This document shows, piece by piece, positions 1 to 7,849 of a stretch of DNA of 64,000 nucleotides. Each line of letters starts with the position of its first letter. The stretch's first letter is position 1. Both the position numbers and the translations under genes were made by a program. Under the pieces are notes generated by a model. It was not told where the DNA came from. It saw nothing but the letters and a program-made list of their open reading frames with translations, and searched no databases. The DNA is from an uncultured Paracoccaceae bacterium (lineage in GTDB: Bacteria > Pseudomonadota > Alphaproteobacteria > Rhodobacterales > Rhodobacteraceae): the NCBI GenBank assembly GCA_934500835.1, contig CAKSTR010000003.1, positions 248,001 through 312,000 of the forward strand, in the 5' to 3' direction.

Positions 1-6
1 GCGGGC

Positions 7-810
7 ATGAAAAATGCCTTGTTCCTTGTCCTGTGCCTTGCCCTTGCTGCCTGTGGCGGCCACCGCTCCTCAGACCGGCCCGATGCGCGGCCTGCGGCCG
101 CCGTGCCCGCCGATCAGGTGGTCAGCGCCAACTTCGGCGATGCCAAGCCTGCCGACCATGGCGGCAAGCCGCCGCGCGCCTATCCGGTGCATGGCATCGA
201 CGTGGCGAAGTACCAGACCGGGATCGACTGGCGTGAGGCGCGGGCCAATGGCGTCAACTTCGCCTTCATCAAGGCGACCGAAGGCGGCGACCGCGTGGAC
301 GAGATGTTCAAGGATCATTGGCGCGAGGCTGGCCGCGCCGGTGTGCGCCGTGGTGCCTACCACTTCTTCTACCACTGCCGCCCGGCCATCGAGCAGGCGC
401 GCTGGTTCATCTCTCATGTTCCCAGGACGCCGGGGATGCTGCCGCCGGTCCTCGACATGGAGTGGACGCCCTTCTCGCCCACCTGCACCATCCGCCGAAC
501 GCCCGAGGAAATCCGCAAGGACGCCGCCATCTTCATCCGGGCGCTGACGCAGCATTACGGGCAGCGGCCGATCCTTTACACCTCGATCGACTTCTTCGAG
601 GACAACCAGATGTGGAAGGTCGAAGGCGCCGACTTCTGGCTGCGCGCCGTCGCCAAGCACCCTGAACATCTTTATGACGGCCATCCCTGGAGCTTCTGGC
701 AATACACCTCCACCGGGCTGGTGCCGGGCATTCCGGGCAAGGTGGACATCAATGTCTTCCAAGGTTCGGAAGGCGCGTGGCGGCAATGGCTGGCGGCGCG
801 GGCGCAATAG
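7..810 (+). CDS. GH25-family muramidase-like lipoprotein
   Basis: A 267-residue protein with an N-terminal signal peptide ending in a lipobox (Leu-Ala-Ala-Cys, Cys16), so it should be lipid-anchored after export. From about residue 63 it matches the glycoside hydrolase 25 fold: the HGIDVAKYQ strand with the first Asp, the FAFIKATEG strand, GAYHFFYHC, the catalytic Asp-x-Glu in VLDMEWTP, and a C-terminal FWQYTSTG strand. Family members cleave the MurNAc-GlcNAc bond of peptidoglycan. The low-complexity Ala/Pro stretch between lipobox and domain is a probable linker. It stands alone before the amiC promoter. The function is inferred from fold; a cell-wall remodelling role is likely but untested. 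Confidence 0.85.
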   Translation: MKNALFLVLCLALAACGGHRSSDRPDARPAAAVPADQVVSANFGDAKPADHGGKPPRAYPVHGIDVAKYQTGIDWREARANGVNFAFIKATEGGDRVDEMFKDHWREAGRAGVRRGAYHFFYHCRPAIEQARWFISHVPRTPGMLPPVLDMEWTPFSPTCTIRRTPEEIRKDAAIFIRALTQHYGQRPILYTSIDFFEDNQMWKVEGADFWLRAVAKHPEHLYDGHPWSFWQYTSTGLVPGIPGKVDINVFQGSEGAWRQWLAARAQ

Positions 811-934
811 GCGCAACGCAGGCAAGATCGCCGTCATCGGGGGCGGGTTGACATCCGCTCCGCTGTTTGGGGCAGGCTGCGCCGGTCCGCCGCCGAAGGC
901 GGGCAGGTGCAGCAAAGCGTCCGGTCCGAACGTG

Positions 935-963
935 TTGACCGGTCTTTCAGGCTCGCCTACTCT
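935..963 (+). promoter_or_regulatory. Candidate sigma70 promoter for amiC-amiR
   Basis: TTGACC, a spacer of exactly 17 bases, then TACTCT. The -35 matches consensus at 5 of 6 positions, the -10 at only 3 of 6. It lies about 85 bases before the amiC start, in the 238-base gap after the GH25 gene. I see no other good promoter there. Confidence 0.35.
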
Positions 964-1048
964 GGCTCGGGCCGGCTGAAAGCTTCCGTGTTTTTGGGGT
1001 TTCCTCGTTACCCTCGACCGGCCGGTTCCCCACGAAGGTTTGCGCGAG

Positions 1049-2242
1049 ATGAAAAGCGACCAGCCGGTTCATATAGGCGTCCTGTTTTCGAAGACGGGGA
1101 AAACCGCCATTACCGAACGGAGCATGCTGGCGGCGACCGAGTTCGCCATTGATGAAATCAACGAATCCGGCGGAATCAACGGGCGCGAGCTGATTGCGGT
1201 TTATCGGGACCCGATGGGGGACCCCGCAGCCTACCAGCAAATGGCCTCAAGCCTGCTGACGGAAAGCAAGGTCAAAGTCTTTCTTGGGTGTTACACCTCA
1301 AGCCAGCGCAAGGCAGTTCTGAGTGTCCTTGACAGAGAATCCGGACTTCTGTGCTATCCCGCACAATATGAAGGGTTCGAGTATTCGGACAACGTCATTT
1401 ATTTTGGTGCCGTTCCGAACCAGAACAGCCTGTTTCTGGCGGTTCACCTTCTCGAGAATTACTCACCGCGCATCTATGTTGTCGGATCGGACTATGTCTG
1501 GCCCCGGGAATCGGGAAGGATCATGGGCGACTTGATCAGGTCGGGTGGCGGCGAAATGCTTGGGCAACGCTATCTCGGGGATTGCGCGACGGAAGAAGAT
1601 TTCGACGATCTGATCCTGGACATCAAACGGCGCGGCCCGGATATCATATTCAACAATTTTGTCGGGCGGTCGAATGTGGATTTCTACAACGCCTATGCCA
1701 GAAATGGCCTGGATGCAGATCGGATGATGGTGGCAAGCCTGACAACAAGTGAGGCCGACCTTCAGGAGATCGGTGCCTCCGCCGCTGTGGGGCATATAAC
1801 TGCCGCGACATATTTCGCATCGCAAGCCAATCCGGCCAACAGATCCTGTCTGGCGCGCTACAGGGCGGCGCGGGGCGAAGAGCCGCATGCGAACATGTGC
1901 TGGGATGCGGCCTATACGCAGGCGCATGTTGTTGCCCAGGCAATGAGAAACGGCGATCCCGACAGCATCAGTTCGATACGATCGGATATTCTGGGGGCCT
2001 CGTTCGACGCGCCCCAGGGCAGGATCAGGATCGACGGATTGAATTCGCACTGTTACGTCTGGCCAAAGATCGGAATGGCGCGCAGCGACGGTCAATTCAG
2101 GATTGTCGCCGAAACCAGTCAGGCCATCCGGCCGGACCCGTATCGAACGACCTATTCGCTTGCCCGCGAGGGTGAGGTCTCTCCAGACACCGATCCGCAC
2201 GACCCGCAATTGTCCGGGGCGCTCGGACTCTGGGAGCAATAG
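1049..2242 (+). CDS. amiC: AmiC/UrtA-like ligand-sensing periplasmic-binding-fold protein
   Basis: About 397 residues with no signal peptide, fully occupied by a type I periplasmic-binding (leucine/amide-binding, Peripla_BP_5/6) fold: VHIGVLFSKTG at the start, NESGGINGREL, VFLGCYTSSQRKAVL and CYPAQYEGFE. The last two are typical of the AmiC/UrtA/FmdD group. In Pseudomonas AmiC is a cytoplasmic amide sensor that sequesters the antiterminator AmiR until inducer binds. Lack of a signal peptide and the ANTAR gene 52 bases downstream support the same role here. ATG at 1049 is preferred over the in-frame TTG at 1040, because the GAAGG at 1034-1038 is well spaced only for the ATG. The ligand is not predictable from sequence; hydantoin-like amides are implied by the downstream enzymes. 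Confidence 0.85.
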   Translation: MKSDQPVHIGVLFSKTGKTAITERSMLAATEFAIDEINESGGINGRELIAVYRDPMGDPAAYQQMASSLLTESKVKVFLGCYTSSQRKAVLSVLDRESGLLCYPAQYEGFEYSDNVIYFGAVPNQNSLFLAVHLLENYSPRIYVVGSDYVWPRESGRIMGDLIRSGGGEMLGQRYLGDCATEEDFDDLILDIKRRGPDIIFNNFVGRSNVDFYNAYARNGLDADRMMVASLTTSEADLQEIGASAAVGHITAATYFASQANPANRSCLARYRAARGEEPHANMCWDAAYTQAHVVAQAMRNGDPDSISSIRSDILGASFDAPQGRIRIDGLNSHCYVWPKIGMARSDGQFRIVAETSQAIRPDPYRTTYSLAREGEVSPDTDPHDPQLSGALGLWEQ

Positions 2243-2294
2243 CCTGCCTGGTTCAATTGTATTCAGTGAATATTCCTGGGCTAGAGGATCTGAA

Positions 2295-2957
2295 ATGCGA
2301 CCGGGACGAAGCGAGCCCTTTGCCAGCGAGAAAGAGCAGCCCTTTCTGATCAAGGATCTGCGGACCCTGAAGTTCCTGCTTGTCCAGCCCCAGGACAACG
2401 AAGGGCTGGCGCTGCGCACTCATCTGGAGCGGATCGGCTGTCAGGTTCAGGAGTCCTGGCCCCCGCCGCCGTCCTATGCCGAGGATATCGACATCATTTT
2501 TGTGATGGTCGACCGTGTGATCGAAAGCAAGCTGACCTTCCATTGGCAGGCGGAGGCCCCCTCTGCCGTTTTGATCGCTGTCATCGACTACGAAAACCCG
2601 CTGTCGGTGGACCGTCTGCTGCATATGCGGGTGAACGCGGTGATCGGCCTGCCGATCCGGCCGTTCGGGATTCTCACCAACCTGCTGGCGGCCGTCAACA
2701 ATCACCGGCGGGAACAGCGGCTGCGCCTGAATCTCGACCGGCTGCAGTCCAAGCTTGAGTCGTGCCGCATGGTCGAGCGTGCCAAGATCGCTGTCATGCT
2801 GAGCGACAGCCAGTCAGAAAAGGACGCCTACGGCGTCCTGCGGCAGCTGGCGATGCAACGGCGGACCACCGTCGATGTCGTTTCCGGCGAGATCCTGTCG
2901 GGGCTGGGCTGGCGAGAGGATGCCGGCGTCCCGGCGCGAGAAGCGGATTCGGCCTGA
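2295..2957 (+). CDS. amiR: AmiR-like ANTAR-domain transcription antiterminator
   Basis: A 220-residue protein with an N-terminal receiver-like domain lacking a clear phospho-acceptor Asp pocket, a long coiled-coil region (about residues 135-165, rich in Arg/Leu) and a C-terminal three-helix ANTAR domain (VERAKIAVML, EKDAYGVLRQLAMQRR, VVSGEIL). ANTAR proteins bind paired stem-loops in nascent RNA and prevent termination. ATG at 2295 follows AGAGGA at 2283-2288 with good spacing; an upstream open frame exists but has no ribosome site. The gene sits between amiC and a 390-base hairpin-rich leader in front of hyuA, which is the expected arrangement for its target. Confidence 0.87.
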   Translation: MRPGRSEPFASEKEQPFLIKDLRTLKFLLVQPQDNEGLALRTHLERIGCQVQESWPPPPSYAEDIDIIFVMVDRVIESKLTFHWQAEAPSAVLIAVIDYENPLSVDRLLHMRVNAVIGLPIRPFGILTNLLAAVNNHRREQRLRLNLDRLQSKLESCRMVERAKIAVMLSDSQSEKDAYGVLRQLAMQRRTTVDVVSGEILSGLGWREDAGVPAREADSA

Positions 2958-3160
2958 TTCGCATCGGGCTTTCGCACAGGAAAGAATCGCTGACCCAGGA
3001 TTGCGTGCCAGCTGGCGCTGCGGGTGGAACGCGATCCGCCACAGGCCGGTTTTCTGCATTGCAGCATGGCAAACCTTGCCGCAGTTCCTTGATTTTCCAA
3101 TACTTGCGGGATGGGCATTGCGATTGCAGCGTTCATCACGGCATCTGAAAAAAACATTTG

Positions 3161-3248
3161 GCGATGCCGATGATCATCGCGTAATGTCACATTGCGCATT
3201 CAACAAAGAATGCAAAAACATCACCGGATGCGTCCAGCATCGGTGATG
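3161..3248 (+). promoter_or_regulatory. Structured leader of hyuA with four consecutive hairpins; probable ANTAR target
   Basis: The 390 bases between amiR and hyuA hold no gene. Four adjacent or overlapping hairpins can be drawn: 3161-3166 with 3175-3180 (GCGATG/CATCGC); 3179-3186 with 3190-3197 (8 pairs, one G-U, 3-base loop); 3196-3201 with 3208-3213 (GCATTC/GAATGC) around a six-base loop AACAAA; and 3219-3226 with 3241-3248 (CATCACCG/CGGTGATG) plus inner ATGC/GCAT. The second and third share bases and so exclude each other. 3168-3179 is also a perfect 12-base palindrome. The six-base loop starting with A fits the known ANTAR target shape, but position 4 is A rather than the usual G. The last hairpin is followed by a C-run, not a U-tract, so no standard terminator is evident. 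Confidence 0.5.
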
Positions 3249-3347
3249 AATCCCCCCTCAAAGTGAAATGCAGATGCAGTCGTTCACGGTGCGTGTTTTG
3301 CACTCTGTGGATTACTTTGCTCAACGCAGCTCGAAAGGAATTATACT

Positions 3348-5420
3348 ATGGGCATGAACGGAGCGGGCGTCAGCCCGGCGCCGAAGCGGGCGCGCACGCG
3401 ATTGGCAATTGATGTTGGCGGAACATTCACCGACGTATTCGTTCTGGATTCCAATGGGAATCAGACCGTTGCGAAAGTTCCCAGCACGTCGAACCCGATT
3501 GATGCGATCATGAACGGCGCCGAAGCGGCCGATATTGACTGGCATGATGTCGATCTGTTCACCCATGGGACGACCGTTGCAACCAATGCGCTGATTACGC
3601 GCAATTTCAAGCCCGTCGCGATGGTGACAACCGAAGGTTTCCGCGATGTTCTGGAAATCGGGCGCGGCACCCGCGAAGACCCTTGGGATGCCTATAAGGA
3701 GGGAACGCCGCCCTATGTCCGCCGGCGCGACCGTTTCGCCGTCCGCGAGCGCATCAATTACCGCGGAGAGATCATCGAGCCGCTGGATGAAGACCGGGTG
3801 CGCGAGATCGCGCGTATCCTGAAGAAGCGTCAGGTGCATGCGGTGGCGGTGTGTTTCATCAACGCCTATGTGAATGGCGTGCATGAACAGCGCACTGCGG
3901 AAATCCTGGCCGAAGTATTGGGGCCGGATATTGCCATTTCCACCTCGCACGAAACACATCCTGAAATCTTCGAGGACGACCGTTTCTCGACCACGGTCGC
4001 AAATACCATCCTGGCGCCGATCATTCGCCCCTATGCCCGCGATATCGACCGCCGGACGACCGAGGCCGGATATGAGGCGGACGTTCTGCTTCTTCATTCC
4101 GGCGGTGGCGTCATGACACCCGCGACGGCCGAGAAATACGCGGCACGCCTTGCGGCATCGGGCATTGCGGCCGGCGCCATTGCCAGCAAGTATTTCGCCG
4201 AACTCTGCGGCTATCAGAACTCCATCGGCCTTGATATGGGCGGAACCTCGGCGGACATTTCGCTGGCCGAGAACGGCCATTTGCGGACGACCGACAAATG
4301 GGAAGTGGATTGGGGCCACCCGATCTGTTTCCCCTCGATCGAGGTGCTGACCATTGGCGCGGGCGGCGGTTCGATCTCTTGGCTGGACAAGGCGGGATCA
4401 CTGCGCAACGGGCCGCAGTCGGCCGGCTCGGTGCCGGGACCGGCCTGCTACAAGGCGGGCGGGACGGAGCCGACCAACACCGATGCCAACATCATTCTGG
4501 GGCGCGTCGGCACCACCCTGGCCGGCGGGAAGAAGTCGCTGGACCGCGATGCCGCCCTTGTCGCGATGGAGAAGATCGCCAAACCGCTGAACCTTGATCT
4601 GGTCGAGGCATCGATGGCCACGCTGCGGGTCGCCAATGCCAACATGGCCGATGCGGTTCGCCTGATCTCGATCGCCCGCGGTCACGATCCGCGCGATTTC
4701 GCGCTGGTGGCCTTTGGCGGGGCCGGGCCGCTTCATGGGGTCGACATCGCGCGTGAGCTGAACATCCCCGTCGTCATCGTTCCGCCAAACCCCGGCGTGA
4801 CCTCGGCCGTCGGCTGCATGCTGGTCGACGTTCAGCACGACGTGACCCAGATGTTCTTCCAGGATGCCGCTTCGGCCAATCCGGCCGACATCGAAGCCGC
4901 GTTCAGGAAGCTGGAGGTCGAGGGCCGCGACCGGCTGGAGCGCGATGGCGTGGCCGCAAAGGACATGACGTTCCAGCGGTTCGTCGACATGCGCTATCGC
5001 GGTCAGTGGCGTTCGCTGGGGGTTCCAGTACCGGGGCAGGTCACGTCGATGGAGGAGGCGCTTGCCATCTTCCACAACGAATATGAAAAGGCCCACAACT
5101 TCCGCCGCGAAGACTTTCCGGTCGAAATCTACCGGCTGACGGTGCGCGCGATCGGCGCCACGCCCAAGCCCTCGTTCCCGAAGATCGTGATCGACAAGAC
5201 CGCCAAGGCGGTTCCCAAGGGAACCCGCGAAGCGTGGTTCCATGGCCATCCCAAGGCCATGACCACCAACCTCTATGACCGCGAAACCCTTCCTGCGGGC
5301 GTCACGATCAAAGGTCCCGCAGTCATCGACCAGCTCGACTCCACCACCGTCATCCCGCCCGGGGACGTGGCCTACATCGACGAGTGGCTGAATATCCAGA
5401 TCAAGCTTGGCGCGGCATGA
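3348..5420 (+). CDS. hyuA: Hydantoinase/oxoprolinase subunit A (HyuA family)
   Basis: 690 residues, normal for HyuA. The N-terminal Hydant_A_N nucleotide-binding motif AIDVGGTFTDVFVLD (about residues 24-38) is followed by THGTTVATNALI. The central actin-like ATPase signature IGLDMGGTSADISL and TIGAGGGSISW come next, then LVAFGGAGPLHG and a Hydantoinase C-terminal domain. With HyuB this family performs ATP-dependent ring opening of N-methylhydantoin, 5-oxoproline or similar, or carboxylation of ketones such as acetophenone and acetone. The exact substrate cannot be read from sequence. The start is set by AAGGAA at 3335-3340. It is the first gene after the ANTAR-type leader and is 35 bases from hyuB. 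Confidence 0.9.
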   Translation: MGMNGAGVSPAPKRARTRLAIDVGGTFTDVFVLDSNGNQTVAKVPSTSNPIDAIMNGAEAADIDWHDVDLFTHGTTVATNALITRNFKPVAMVTTEGFRDVLEIGRGTREDPWDAYKEGTPPYVRRRDRFAVRERINYRGEIIEPLDEDRVREIARILKKRQVHAVAVCFINAYVNGVHEQRTAEILAEVLGPDIAISTSHETHPEIFEDDRFSTTVANTILAPIIRPYARDIDRRTTEAGYEADVLLLHSGGGVMTPATAEKYAARLAASGIAAGAIASKYFAELCGYQNSIGLDMGGTSADISLAENGHLRTTDKWEVDWGHPICFPSIEVLTIGAGGGSISWLDKAGSLRNGPQSAGSVPGPACYKAGGTEPTNTDANIILGRVGTTLAGGKKSLDRDAALVAMEKIAKPLNLDLVEASMATLRVANANMADAVRLISIARGHDPRDFALVAFGGAGPLHGVDIARELNIPVVIVPPNPGVTSAVGCMLVDVQHDVTQMFFQDAASANPADIEAAFRKLEVEGRDRLERDGVAAKDMTFQRFVDMRYRGQWRSLGVPVPGQVTSMEEALAIFHNEYEKAHNFRREDFPVEIYRLTVRAIGATPKPSFPKIVIDKTAKAVPKGTREAWFHGHPKAMTTNLYDRETLPAGVTIKGPAVIDQLDSTTVIPPGDVAYIDEWLNIQIKLGAA

Positions 5421-5455
5421 CCAGCGCTTCACCAGCAACAAGGAGGACGACCGGT

Positions 5456-7543
5456 ATGACCGGCAAGACCAAAATCGTGGCACTGTCCGACAAAGGCATC
5501 CAGTTCCCCCCGCGTCCCGCCGAACGGCTGACGGTGTTCAAGTCCGAGCTTGACCCGATCACCTTCGAGGTCCTGCGCAACGCATTCGTCAACATTGTCG
5601 ACCAGATGGCCGAGCAATTGCTGCGAACCTGCTATTCCTTCGTGATCTACTGCCGCGACTTCTCGTCCGGTCTCAGCGATCCGCAGGGCAACCTCGTGAT
5701 GCAGGGCACCGGCGACATCGCGGCGCATGTCGGCACGCTGCACTACACCTGCAAGGCGGTGATCGAGGAATTCGGCGACGACATCAATCCCGGCGATGTC
5801 TTCATCATCAACGATCCGTTCCGGGGCGGCAGCCACTTCAACGACACCCGCATCCTGCGGCCGATGTTCTACAAGGGCGAGTTGATCGGCTACTCGCAGG
5901 CCAACGGCCACTGGGCGGACATGGGCGGCGCGACGCCCGGCTCGTTCAACATCACCGCGCTTGATCACATGGGCGAAGGGCTGCGCATCACCCCCACCCG
6001 CGTCTGGAGCAAGGGCGTCTGGCTGGAAGACGTGGCCAAGATGATCGCGTCGAACACCCGCAACCCCGGCGACGTGATCGGCGACATGCAGGCCCAGGCC
6101 GAGGCGACCGCCGTGGCCGAGCGCGAGATTCAGCGGCTGTGCGAGAAATACGGCGTCGAGACCATCAAGACCGCGTTCCGCGAGGTGCAGGACTGGGTCG
6201 AGGTGCTGATGCGCAACCGCCTGGCCGAACTGCCGGACGGCACCTGGTATGCAGAAGACTACATCGACCAGGACCCGAAGCTGGAAGAGGGCCTGATCCC
6301 GATCAAGATCAAGTTCACCATCGACGGCAACCATGCCCATTACGACCTGTCGGGATCGCATCCCCAGATCTCGACCTTCCTCAACGCGGCCTATGGCGGG
6401 TCCTTCGCCGGAATCGTCGCGGGAACCAAGTATCAGTTCCCGGACCTGCCGCTGAACTCGGGCCTCTACCGGGCGGTGACGGTGAATGTCGGCGAACCCG
6501 GCACAGTGGTCAACGCGGAATGGCCAAGCCCCTGCGCCGGCTTCTGTTCGGGACCGTTCGAGAAGTTGATGAACTCGGTCTTCGGCCTTTGGGCGGACAT
6601 CCTGCCCGAACGGACGATGGGCTGTGCCTTCAACCTTGAATATCTTCTGGTGGGCGGCCGGGACACCCGGCTGCAGGGACGCCCCTACTTCATGTGGTAT
6701 GACTGGATGGCCGGCGGCTGGGGGGGGCGCAACGGACGCGACGGCTTCAACGCCACCGCTCCGGTCTTCGGCGCGCAATACGGCATCCAGCCGCTTGAGG
6801 GGCAGGAACGGCTGGCGCCGGTGCTGACCAAATGCCACGACTTCGTGCAGGACTCCGCCGGCCCCGGCGAGGCCCGCGGCGGGCTTGGCGCCGAGAAGGG
6901 CGGCTCAGTTTTCGAGGGCGAGCGGATCGTGATCTCTTATTGCTGCGACCGCGAGCGTTCCGTCACCTGGGGGATGTGGGGCGGCCTGCCCTCGATCCCG
7001 CATGGCGTCTGGCTCAACAAGGGGACCGAGAGGGAGCGTTACCTCGGTTCGATCTTCTCGAACCTGCCGATCGAACTGGACGATGTGTTCAGCCGCCCGT
7101 CTGCCGGTGGCGGCGGGGTCGGCGATCCCTTGCTGCGTGACCCGAAACTGGTCTGCGAGGACGTTGCCGACGAATATGTCAGCGTCGAACGTGCACGCAT
7201 CGACTATGGCGTCGTCATTCGGGTGGTGGACCGCGATCTTGCCCAATACGAGGTCGACGAGGCAGCCACCGAGGCCGAGCGCAAGCGCATCGCCGCTGCC
7301 CGGCAGGGCTGGCTCGACCATGACGCCGAGAACATCGCGGCCCGATACCGCTCGGGCGAGCTGAACGTGATGGACTGCGTCCGCCAGTATGGGGTGATCC
7401 TTGACTGGGGCAACGGAGAGCTGCTTGCCAACACGACCGGGCAGTTCCGCGAGATGATGAAACGCCGGGTCGTCCCCTACTGGGGCAAAACTCTTGCCGT
7501 GCTTAGCCAGGAAGCCGCGGAAAGGGTGCGGGTCGCCGCCTGA
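5456..7543 (+). CDS. hyuB: Hydantoinase/oxoprolinase subunit B (HyuB family)
   Basis: 695 residues beginning, after a short tail, with the HyuB hallmark DPITFEVLRNAFVNIVDQMAEQL, followed by FSSGLSDPQGNLV, INDPFRGGSHFNDTRI and ANGHWADMGG. The last two carry the His/Asp residues expected to bind metal. It should form the catalytic complex with HyuA. An AGGAGG at 5441-5446 selects the ATG at 5456 over the in-frame ATG at 5417, which would overlap the hyuA stop. A strong hairpin follows the stop, with the permease gene 306 bases further on. HyuA/HyuB homologues act on hydantoins, 5-oxoproline or ketones; the NCS1 permease downstream favours a hydantoin, ureide or nucleobase-like substrate. Confidence 0.9.
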   Translation: MTGKTKIVALSDKGIQFPPRPAERLTVFKSELDPITFEVLRNAFVNIVDQMAEQLLRTCYSFVIYCRDFSSGLSDPQGNLVMQGTGDIAAHVGTLHYTCKAVIEEFGDDINPGDVFIINDPFRGGSHFNDTRILRPMFYKGELIGYSQANGHWADMGGATPGSFNITALDHMGEGLRITPTRVWSKGVWLEDVAKMIASNTRNPGDVIGDMQAQAEATAVAEREIQRLCEKYGVETIKTAFREVQDWVEVLMRNRLAELPDGTWYAEDYIDQDPKLEEGLIPIKIKFTIDGNHAHYDLSGSHPQISTFLNAAYGGSFAGIVAGTKYQFPDLPLNSGLYRAVTVNVGEPGTVVNAEWPSPCAGFCSGPFEKLMNSVFGLWADILPERTMGCAFNLEYLLVGGRDTRLQGRPYFMWYDWMAGGWGGRNGRDGFNATAPVFGAQYGIQPLEGQERLAPVLTKCHDFVQDSAGPGEARGGLGAEKGGSVFEGERIVISYCCDRERSVTWGMWGGLPSIPHGVWLNKGTERERYLGSIFSNLPIELDDVFSRPSAGGGGVGDPLLRDPKLVCEDVADEYVSVERARIDYGVVIRVVDRDLAQYEVDEAATEAERKRIAAARQGWLDHDAENIAARYRSGELNVMDCVRQYGVILDWGNGELLANTTGQFREMMKRRVVPYWGKTLAVLSQEAAERVRVAA

Positions 7544-7562
7544 GGGCAGGATCCCTGACAAC

Positions 7563-7591
7563 AGGGGCGGCGAGGCGACCCGCCGCCCTTT
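7563..7591 (+). terminator. Hairpin after hyuB
   Basis: GGGCGGCG (7565-7572) pairs with CGCCGCCC (7581-7588) around an 8-base loop, extended by G-U and A-T pairs and followed by TTT. It could attenuate read-through to the permease gene. The rest of the 306-base gap 7544-7849 shows no gene or clear promoter. Confidence 0.6.
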
Positions 7592-7849
7592 CTCTGACCC
7601 GCCCGGTCAGGACCCACGGAATTCAGACGGATGCCGGACTGCGGACGCTGCGACTGCCAGCTTTGACGTCTTTCCGAAACCAGCCTTTCAGGATGTGACG
7701 ATCTGGCTTGAAGCAGTTCAAGGCAGGTCACGCGCAGCAGCTTTCCGCAAGGCGCTGCAATCAAGCGAATTGCAACCTCCATTCCGTCCGCGCCTCTCTC
7801 CGGGTCTCCAGATTTCGCAAGAATTTCAAAATATTAGGAGTTGGAAGCC

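Noticed and set aside
3196..3213. Canonical ANTAR target (two hexaloops with A1 and G4)
   Set aside because: Only one six-base loop was found and its fourth base is A. The region is reported as a probable, non-canonical target only.
3219..3248. The last hyuA leader hairpin as a standard rho-independent terminator
   Set aside because: It is followed by AATCCCCCC rather than a T-run.
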